Source: Rhizomicrobium sp.
GTDB taxonomy: Bacteria > Pseudomonadota > Alphaproteobacteria > Micropepsales > Micropepsaceae
Assembly: GCA_037200385.1 (NCBI GenBank)
Contig: JBBCGL010000001.1
Span: 2,805,418 to 2,869,417, forward strand
DNA length: 64,000 nt
Reading direction: 5' to 3'
Shown here: one piece after another, positions 57,870 through 64,000 of the stretch
How the letters are laid out: each line of letters starts with the position of its first letter
Position numbering within the stretch: the stretch's first letter is position 1
Notes under the pieces: generated by a model
Databases searched by the model: none
Told to the model about the DNA's origin: nothing
What the model saw: the letters and a program-made list of their open reading frames with translations, nothing else
Translations under genes and position numbers: made by a program

Positions 57870-59093
57870 TCAGCGGCCGGCAACGGCCTTGAATGCATCG
57901 TCGGCGGCTTCCAGCACCAGGGTCACATCGGAATCCGTCATGGCCGCGCATATGAACATGTTGTGCCAAGCGTGGACGTATACACCCCTGCGGAGCATTT
58001 CGGACGCCCAGCCATAACCCGTCTTCAGTTCCTTGTCGTCATCGAAGAGAATCAGCGGCATCTGCGCCGGCCCGGTCTGGCGTATTGAAAAGCCGCGGTC
58101 GCCGGCGAGACCGGCAAGGCCGCTGCGAAGCCGGGTGCCGATGCGTATTGTGTGCTCCAGGTAGTCGGTCGACGCGATCTCATTCAGCGTCGCGATTCCA
58201 GCAGCCATCGCGACTGCCGCGAACCAGAACGACCCCGTCACATAGAGCGAACCGGCAGCGGCGCGGGCCTTCTCCGAGCCGAGTAGCGCGGATATCGGAT
58301 AGCCATTCGCGATCGCCTTTCCCCAGCAAGACAAGTCGGGCTTCACGCCGACCAGCGACCAGCTGCAGTCCCTCGCCATGCGGAATCCGGCGCGCACATC
58401 GTCGACAATCAAAAGCGCGCCGCGTTCGTCGCAGATCTCGCGCACCCGCTTCGCATAGCCTGGATCTGGCAGCTCCTGGTCGACAAATGCGTCATGCTTG
58501 AACGGTGCGGCGAATATTCCTGCGAGGTCGTTGTCCGCAGCTCTTACCGCGGCCTCCAGGCTGCCGATGTCGTTATAGGTGTAATAGATGAGATGAGCTC
58601 GGTCTTCCGGTAACGTCCCTGCGGGGTTGGGCGTGCACCAAGGGGCTGCGCCGTGATAAGCGCCTTTGGCCGCGAGAATCTTTCGCTTGGCCGTATGCGC
58701 CCGCGCCGTCATCATCGCCATGGTCGTTGCGTCCGTCCCATTCTTGCAGAACATGGCCCATTCGGCGTGACCGATCATCGATACCAGCTTCTCGGCCAAC
58801 TCGACCATCACGGGCCCTGGACCGGTCATCGCATCTCCCAGAAGCTGCTGACGCGCCGCCGCCTCGGCGACCGGGCGATGTCCATAGCCGAAAAGGTTCG
58901 GCCCGAACCCGCACATGAGGTCGAGATAGACGTTGCCGTCCGCATCCCAGAGCCGCGCCGCGTCTGCCCGCGCGAAGAACTGCGGGTAATTCTCCGGCTG
59001 CGTGCGGACCGACTCATGCCCGTACATGCCGTTGGGGATGACCGCAAAAGCCCGCTCGCGAAGGGCACGGTCCTGCGAATTGGTTTGTCGCAT
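57870..59093 (-). CDS. Class III aminotransferase, glutamate-1-semialdehyde aminomutase-like
   Basis: A protein of 407 residues. The PLP-binding Lys lies in DLSCWGKAIANGYPISALLG, the pyridine-N Asp in LLIVDDVRAGF and the N-terminal LDLMCGFGPNLFGYGH is typical. It is not hemL itself, since its context is catabolic and its C-terminus differs. Relatives transfer amino groups from omega-, beta- or D-amino acids. It starts 17 nt before the end of the TBDR 3 gene boundary (16-nt gap), so the two are likely cotranscribed. Confidence 0.9.
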   Translation of the reverse strand: MRQTNSQDRALRERAFAVIPNGMYGHESVRTQPENYPQFFARADAARLWDADGNVYLDLMCGFGPNLFGYGHRPVAEAAARQQLLGDAMTGPGPVMVELAEKLVSMIGHAEWAMFCKNGTDATTMAMMTARAHTAKRKILAAKGAYHGAAPWCTPNPAGTLPEDRAHLIYYTYNDIGSLEAAVRAADNDLAGIFAAPFKHDAFVDQELPDPGYAKRVREICDERGALLIVDDVRAGFRMARDCSWSLVGVKPDLSCWGKAIANGYPISALLGSEKARAAAGSLYVTGSFWFAAVAMAAGIATLNEIASTDYLEHTIRIGTRLRSGLAGLAGDRGFSIRQTGPAQMPLILFDDDKELKTGYGWASEMLRRGVYVHAWHNMFICAAMTDSDVTLVLEAADDAFKAVAGR

Positions 59094-59109
59094 GCAAGCG
59101 CTCCGAACG

Positions 59110-61428
59110 TCAGAACCGGTAGTTCAGCTCCGCGCCGAATGTCCGCGGCTCGCCCATGATGCCCTGGAAGAAGCCGATCGAGCTCAGGTCGAAGATGTCG
59201 AGATAGTACTTCTGGCCGGACAGATTGCGGATATAGCCGGCCACTTCCCATTGCTCGTCGTCGAAGGAATACGCGACACGCGCATTCTCGATCCAATAGG
59301 GACGCTGCGTCAGATAGGGGCTGTTGGCGATGTCAAAGAACTGATGGCTCTTGAACGCGGCATTGACCTGGAAATCCAAGTTGCCGCCGGCCAGCGGAAG
59401 ACGATAGTCGGCCGAGGTGGAGAGGGTCATGTGCGGCGCCAAGGGGAGCTGATGGGCGTGATCGGTAACCGGATTGCCCAGCAAATCGACGGAAATCGTC
59501 TCGCCCGAATCCACCTTCGCCTGCAGGAGCCCGAGCTGGACGTTCAGCGTCAGATTGTCGATAGGCTTGCCGATGAGATTGATGTCGGCGCCCATCATGT
59601 GCGCATGGCGCGCGTTGGCGAGCACGTTCGCCTCCGTCAGCGTGCCAAGAACGGGGGTAAGCACGAAAATCTGCAGATCGCGATATTGGTTGTAGAACAG
59701 CGACGCGTCGAACAGGAGACGATCGTCGAAGAACGTGGTCTTGGTGCCGACTTCGAAGGCGGTGACGTTCTCGGGCTTGACGGGCTGGAGCTGTGCCGCT
59801 GCCTGCACCGGATCCGTCGACAGGAAGCTGCCGTTGAACCCACCGCTCTTGAAGCCGGTCGAGACGGAAGCATAAACCATCGCCTTGTCGGCCACGCGAT
59901 AGTCCAGCGCCGCCTTCCAGTTGAAGGACTGGTTCGAAAGCCTATTGAAGAAATTCGATACGATCGGCATGACCGGACCGAAATTATCGATGCCGGCCAC
60001 CTGCACCTGCTGTGCCGAGTCATAACGAAAGCTCTTGCTCTCGCCGGTGAACCGCGCCCCGAGCGTGAGCTTGAGCGCATCGGTGATGTTGTAGTCGCCT
60101 TGCCCAAAGGCGGCGTAAGAATTCGTTATCTGCTTGCTGCGATCGTAGAGAATCGTCGCGGTCAGCGGATTGGGATTGAGGGGATCCGGCGACGCATCGC
60201 CCGCGCCGGGGCCGAAGAAATTGTCGACATCGAGGAGCTCGTAGATCGGCTGGTCCTGCCGGAGATTCTCACCCAAATAGTACAGCCCGAACAGCCAATT
60301 GTAGTTCGCGCCGGACTGCGAGACGCGCAGTTCCTGCGTGAAATCCGAAGAATGGACGCCGAAATCGATCTCCAGCAACCGGTTGGGACCGGAGTCGGTG
60401 TCCTCCGGATGGATCTTGTCGTCGCGCTCATAGGACGACAGCGAGGTGAAGGTAAGAGAGCCCAAATGATATTCGCCTTGCAAAGACGCGCCGGCGGAGC
60501 GGACATCCAGATGCTGGCGGCGGTTATATGCGCCGCTATAGAACTTGTTCGGCGTGCCATAGCCGAACAGGTCGACGCAGTCGCTGTTCGCCGAGGCGAC
60601 CCGTTGCGGGCTGCACTCTGCAAAGGTTGCGGGATCGAGCGCACCGAGATGGCGATACTCCGCCGGCCGGTTCGCCACGGACCCGCCATGCACGCTCAGA
60701 AGAAAGCTCAGATCGGCGGTCGGCTTCCACTGCAATTGCGCGCGACCGGCAATGTTGTTGACGCCGTTTTCGCGCGTACCGGTCAACGCATTGTACGTAT
60801 AGCCACCCGACCCGTTCTTGACGATGGCGATCCGGCCATCGAGACCGTCGACGATGGGTCCCCCGAGCGCGCCTTCCAATTGATATTGGCCATAAGCGCC
60901 GTATTCGGCATGAAGATTTCCGGTGAAATCGTCGCTCGGCTTGACCGATATGAAATTGATCGCGCCACCGGAGGTGTTGCGGCCATACAGCGTGCCTTGC
61001 GGCCCCTTTAGAACCTCGATGCGTTCAAGGTCGAAGGCCTGAAAGGTCTGCGACGCAGGCGAGGCGAGATAGACCTCGTCCATGTATATGCCGTTCGGAC
61101 CGGCATTGTTGGTGTCGTAGTCGTTCAGGCCGACGCCGCGAATCGTGATGATCGGCTGGTTGCCGGCCCCGGCCGGAAGGGCGATCGCGACATTCGGAGT
61201 ATACTGGCTGAGATCGGTCGAAGACTTGATTCCGAGGTCCGTGATTTGCTTGCCGGTGATCGCCTGGATCGTGATCGGAACGGTCTGAACGTCTTCGCCG
61301 CGCCTCTCCGACGTCACCACCACGGTCTCGACGCCACCCGCATTGTCCGACGATTGGGCATGAACCTGCCCCAATGCACATAGAACGGGCAGACATGAGA
61401 CTGCCGACAGCAGGCGAAGACGCAACAT
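59110..61428 (-). CDS. TonB-dependent receptor (TBDR 3)
   Basis: 772 residues with signal peptide (ends VHAQ), plug start VETVVVTSERRGEDVQTVP, IEVLKGPQGTLYGRNTSGG and a terminal Phe (GAELNYRF). First gene of a series with the aminotransferase and the PLP dehydratase, suggesting uptake of an amino compound. The inverted repeat at 61461 lies 32 nt before the start, next to the TetR gene. Confidence 0.94.
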   Translation of the reverse strand: MLRLRLLSAVSCLPVLCALGQVHAQSSDNAGGVETVVVTSERRGEDVQTVPITIQAITGKQITDLGIKSSTDLSQYTPNVAIALPAGAGNQPIITIRGVGLNDYDTNNAGPNGIYMDEVYLASPASQTFQAFDLERIEVLKGPQGTLYGRNTSGGAINFISVKPSDDFTGNLHAEYGAYGQYQLEGALGGPIVDGLDGRIAIVKNGSGGYTYNALTGTRENGVNNIAGRAQLQWKPTADLSFLLSVHGGSVANRPAEYRHLGALDPATFAECSPQRVASANSDCVDLFGYGTPNKFYSGAYNRRQHLDVRSAGASLQGEYHLGSLTFTSLSSYERDDKIHPEDTDSGPNRLLEIDFGVHSSDFTQELRVSQSGANYNWLFGLYYLGENLRQDQPIYELLDVDNFFGPGAGDASPDPLNPNPLTATILYDRSKQITNSYAAFGQGDYNITDALKLTLGARFTGESKSFRYDSAQQVQVAGIDNFGPVMPIVSNFFNRLSNQSFNWKAALDYRVADKAMVYASVSTGFKSGGFNGSFLSTDPVQAAAQLQPVKPENVTAFEVGTKTTFFDDRLLFDASLFYNQYRDLQIFVLTPVLGTLTEANVLANARHAHMMGADINLIGKPIDNLTLNVQLGLLQAKVDSGETISVDLLGNPVTDHAHQLPLAPHMTLSTSADYRLPLAGGNLDFQVNAAFKSHQFFDIANSPYLTQRPYWIENARVAYSFDDEQWEVAGYIRNLSGQKYYLDIFDLSSIGFFQGIMGEPRTFGAELNYRF

Positions 61429-61460
61429 AAATCCCCCGTCGCAAGTGCAACAAAAATATG

Positions 61461-61474
61461 ATAGCTATCGCTAT
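61461..61474. promoter_or_regulatory. Putative operator ATAGC-N4-GCTAT before TBDR 3
   Basis: Perfect 5-bp inverted repeat with 4-bp spacer in the 56-nt gap between the TetR gene end and TBDR 3. The core TAGC-N4-GCTA is repeated at 62259. Confidence 0.55.
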
Positions 61475-61484
61475 AGTTGGCAAG

Positions 61485-62192
61485 TCATTTCTTGGCGCGC
61501 GGCTTCGCAAACGAATCCACGTAGAGCGCGACCATGTGGGAGATTTCCTGCATCACGAGATCGGCATCCAGCTCCGGCTGGTCTGTCACGAGTTCAAGTG
61601 CGGCGTAGCTGACTTCGACACACAGCGTGGCCGCGATACGCAATACGCACCGGTCGGCACGCGGATAGCGCTTCGCCAAAGCCGCGAAGTCGCGCTCCGC
61701 CACCATCTCGCGCGATGCGATGCGAACCGCGCTTAGCGTCGGAACCGCACGCAAGGCGCGCATCACCCAGCCGCCGCCGGGAAAGGCCTTCGTGACGCGA
61801 TTGACGTCGTAAAGTATATGGCGTCTCGCGTCTGCCATCCCTCGGATGCTGGTGGGGCCGGTGTTCTCGCCTCTATCCTGCCAGTCGAACACCACGCTGT
61901 CCTGTGCCGACATCAGCCTGGCGCCCAACTCCTTGAGAAGCGCGTATTTATTGGGGAAATACCGATATAGAGCGGGTGGCGTCAGCCCGGCGCGCTTGCA
62001 GACGAGATTGGTCGACAGGCGCTCGATGCCCACCTCGGCAAGCAGTTCGCCCGCGGCCTGGAGTATCGAATCATAGGTCGAACGCGCGCGGTCTTGGAGT
62101 GGACGGGCGTTGGCATCGAGACGAACCTTGGGTCTCGTGGGCCGCCGCTTCTCCACCTTCTGGCGAGCAACACGGTTCCGAGTCTTTTGCAT
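61485..62192 (-). CDS. TetR-family regulator of TBDR 3 and MFS genes (probable)
   Basis: A protein of 235 residues. A basic N-terminal tail of about 35 residues precedes the HTH (LSTNLVCKRAGLTPPALYRY then FPNKYALL). The ligand-binding part is unlike those of the TetR proteins at 39829 and 48456. It lies between two copies of a TAGC-N4-GCTA repeat: one in front of TBDR 3, the other between this gene and the divergent MFS gene. This suggests that it controls itself and both neighbours. Confidence 0.88.
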   Translation of the reverse strand: MQKTRNRVARQKVEKRRPTRPKVRLDANARPLQDRARSTYDSILQAAGELLAEVGIERLSTNLVCKRAGLTPPALYRYFPNKYALLKELGARLMSAQDSVVFDWQDRGENTGPTSIRGMADARRHILYDVNRVTKAFPGGGWVMRALRAVPTLSAVRIASREMVAERDFAALAKRYPRADRCVLRIAATLCVEVSYAALELVTDQPELDADLVMQEISHMVALYVDSFAKPRAKK

Positions 62193-62258
62193 ATATCCCC
62201 CAACAGGTCGTCATTCGCATCGCTGCGAAAGCCCGCAACATCGCGAAGGAACGATAGA

Positions 62259-62272
62259 GTAGCTACTGCTAC
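62259..62272. promoter_or_regulatory. Putative operator GTAGC-N4-GCTAC before the MFS gene
   Basis: Perfect 5-bp inverted repeat with 4-bp spacer in the 183-nt divergent region between the TetR and MFS genes; same core TAGC-N4-GCTA as at 61461. Confidence 0.55.
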
Positions 62273-62375
62273 CATTCGCGGCTCCTCGCGCACAACGGCC
62301 GAGAAGGGCGCGCTGGCGCCGCGCGATTCTCGCTGCTAGCCTTCACAAGCCAAAACTGCCGACGCGAAGGTCCTC

Positions 62376-63632
62376 ATGCAGCCCGCCTCCGAGATTGCCG
62401 CGCCGGCTCTAGGTCCCGCTCCGACAGGTATCGCGGGCCTCGAGATCGAGGCCGGCTTCGCGCCGGAAGGGCCGAGCGATTCTTGGGTCGTCGTCGGCAG
62501 CAGCATGGTGATCGGCACGGTCGCGCTGATGATATTGGGTATCCAGCCCATCCTGCTGGGAGCGCTGGCGCAGGAGGGGCGTGTCAACGAAGCGTCGCTC
62601 GGGTGGCTCGCGACCGTCGAAGTCCTCGCCTTGGCGATCGGATCGGCGGTCGGAGCCCATGTGCTCAGCCGTGGCAAGATCGCGGCGAGGGTGGCCATCG
62701 GGACCCTCCTGCTCGCGGCCTTGGATGCGGCGATCTACGCCTCGCATGGCTCCATCATGCTTTTCTTGACGCGCGGCGCCGCCGGCTTCGTCGAAGGCTT
62801 CATCCTGGGTGCCGCGATCGTCGTCATAACCCACTCCAGACGCCCCGACCGCCTGAATGGATTGTTCCTGGCGCTGCAGACGATTCCGCAAGCGGTGCTG
62901 GCCTATGCATTGCCGGCGTATCTTTTGCCGCGTATCGGCGCCGACGGCGGATTTGCGATTTTGGCTGTGCTTGCTGCGCTGTCGGCTGCAGCGGCGTTGG
63001 CGTTGACGGAGCGCGTCCCGCCGATTGCTGCGCAGGCACCTTCCGGCGGCAAGGTATGGACCTTGCCGGTACTTGGAATCCTGCTGGGCATCACATTGCA
63101 GAACGCTGCGATCGGCGGGGCTTGGGACTATGCCGAGAGGATAGCGGCGCAGTTCCATATTCCCGCGGACATCGCAGGCTCTGCGCTCGCCGTCAGCCTG
63201 CTGGCACAGGTTGCCGGAGCTTTTGCCGTGGCGGGCTTCGCGTGGCGCTTGCCCTTTCGCATCGTCACCGTGGTCGGCCCCCTCTGCCAAGCGATCGTGA
63301 TCGTGCTCATCGCGAGCGCGCAGTCGAATGCCGTCTACTTCATCGGGACAGGCTTGTTCGGACTGTTCTGGCTGGCGCTCAATCCGTTCCAGGTCGCTTT
63401 GTTGATAGATATGGAGCCGTCGCGCCGGGCGGTGATGCTTGGCACTGCCATCACCATTTTCGGGCTGAGCGCGGGGCCGTTCCTGTCGTCGTTTGGCGTG
63501 GCGCCCGGCGACGTGCGCGGCGCGTTCTATATCGCGGCCCTGCTCACGGCGCTCGGCGCGGCCGTTTTCGCGCTATCGATGACGCTCCACTATCGTGCCA
63601 AACCCGCGCGCGCGCGGAGCGGTGCCTTGTAG
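62376..63632 (+). CDS. MFS transporter
   Basis: A protein of 418 residues with about 12 hydrophobic helices and a polar N-terminus of about 40 residues. VEVLALAIGSAVGAHVLSRG and ITHSRRPDRLNGLFLALQTI mark conserved loops, but I cannot name the subfamily or the substrate. AAGG lies 6 nt before the ATG. It is divergent from the TetR gene and shares its putative operator, so it may carry the compound taken up by TBDR 3, in either direction across the inner membrane. Confidence 0.85.
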   Translation: MQPASEIAAPALGPAPTGIAGLEIEAGFAPEGPSDSWVVVGSSMVIGTVALMILGIQPILLGALAQEGRVNEASLGWLATVEVLALAIGSAVGAHVLSRGKIAARVAIGTLLLAALDAAIYASHGSIMLFLTRGAAGFVEGFILGAAIVVITHSRRPDRLNGLFLALQTIPQAVLAYALPAYLLPRIGADGGFAILAVLAALSAAAALALTERVPPIAAQAPSGGKVWTLPVLGILLGITLQNAAIGGAWDYAERIAAQFHIPADIAGSALAVSLLAQVAGAFAVAGFAWRLPFRIVTVVGPLCQAIVIVLIASAQSNAVYFIGTGLFGLFWLALNPFQVALLIDMEPSRRAVMLGTAITIFGLSAGPFLSSFGVAPGDVRGAFYIAALLTALGAAVFALSMTLHYRAKPARARSGAL

Positions 63633-63638
63633 GCCACC

Positions 63639-64000
63639 TCACCGTCCGGTCACGCGCTTGCCCTTCGTACCCACGAGACCATGGAGTGCGTCGGCAATGA
63701 CATCTTTGTAGATCGGTCGCATTCGAAGCCCGAGCGCTTTGGGAAGCGCCAACGCCAGCCTGCTGCTGGAAGCCGAAAAGTGCAGCAGGAAAACGCAGAC
63801 CGCCATCAGGTCCTCGGAATCCGCGGCCGGAAAGAACGGCCGCGCCATATCGTAAAATATCTGCGCATTCTTCAGCGAATCCTCGATGTCGAGCGCCTGC
63901 AATTCCGGGTCCGTCTGCACCAATGACCAGATATTGCGATAGAGCGGATCGCGCTGGTGCATTTCGAAATAAAGCTCGTAAACCGATTGCACGGTGAGGA
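63639..64000 (-). CDS. TetR-family regulator, C-terminal part (5' end outside window)
   Basis: The last about 120 residues of a protein whose N-terminus lies beyond the right edge. VQSVYELYFEMHQRDPLYRN, WSLVQTDPELQALDIEDSL and SSSRLALALPKALG resemble the ligand-binding domain of a TetR group that I have seen in alphaproteobacteria; no HTH is visible in this part. It converges on the MFS gene with a 6-nt gap. Family assignment is tentative. Confidence 0.55.
   Translation of the reverse strand, partial: LTVQSVYELYFEMHQRDPLYRNIWSLVQTDPELQALDIEDSLKNAQIFYDMARPFFPAADSEDLMAVCVFLLHFSASSSRLALALPKALGLRMRPIYKDVIADALHGLVGTKGKRVTGR

Noticed and set aside
57870-59093. Naming the aminotransferase hemL
   Set aside because: It resembles the fold only; the position behind a TonB receptor and beside a PLP dehydratase does not fit tetrapyrrole synthesis.
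59002-61011. Plus-strand open frame opposite TBDR 3
   Set aside because: Antisense shadow; the receptor on the minus strand has all family motifs.

Overview
GC-rich, densely packed chromosomal DNA of an alphaproteobacterium. The evidence is HWE-type histidine kinases, a FixJ regulator with a degenerate FixL tail, a DivL-like multi-PAS protein, several TonB-dependent receptors (TBDRs) and alphaproteobacterial gene orders (zwf-pgl, transglutaminase/ATP-grasp/alpha-E). An oligotrophic Caulobacterales- or Micropepsales-like lineage fits, but family level cannot be settled from this window. No rRNA, tRNA, IS element, phage gene or CRISPR array was seen.

Layout. (1) 0-10 kb: signalling. A very large poly-HAMP hybrid kinase runs off the left edge. 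It is followed by a REC-PAS-HWE-REC kinase, a tiny lysine-rich protein, a cupin, and a PAS-GAF-HWE kinase divergent from a single-domain response regulator. (2) 10-14 kb: zwf and pgl overlap by 8 nt and feed glucose-6-P to 6-phosphogluconate; a YdhS-like flavoprotein converges on them. (3) 13.8-19 kb: RND efflux pump and adaptor with a divergent TetR regulator; the shared promoter region carries two TGTA-N8-TACA sites. (4) 19-23.6 kb: FixJ, a receiver-only protein, a relic of FixL, a small orphan protein, a membrane multi-PAS protein without kinase domains, and a Crp/Fnr regulator. (5) 23.8-31.7 kb: a translationally coupled operon of transglutaminase-DUF2126, circularly permuted ATP-grasp/alpha-E, and a second transglutaminase, with a divergent zinc metallopeptidase; this is a conserved but biochemically undefined peptide-ligation neighbourhood.

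(6) 31.7-63.6 kb: a catabolic region that is the most interesting part. It has an exported CocE-type hydrolase with an acyl-CoA carboxylase beta subunit, an exported SxxK serine hydrolase, a PhyH dioxygenase coupled to a DppA-type D-aminopeptidase, a TBDR followed by a complete TRAP transporter, an MlrC-type M81 peptidase with a DauA-like D-amino-acid dehydrogenase, a MaoC / MFS / acyl-CoA ligase / enoyl-CoA hydratase operon, a second TBDR divergent from an ornithine-cyclodeaminase-family enzyme, and a third TBDR with an aminotransferase and a PLP dehydratase. Two paralogous TetR regulators and a family of TGA-N8-TCA sites in nearly all the promoters suggest one regulon. A third TetR has its own TAGC-N4-GCTA sites at TBDR3 and at an MFS gene.

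Working model (inference): large substrates containing D-amino acids, probably non-ribosomal or modified peptides, enter through TBDRs and are cut by periplasmic and cytoplasmic hydrolases. D-residues are oxidised and amino groups removed, and acyl parts go to CoA-dependent degradation. The substrate is unknown.
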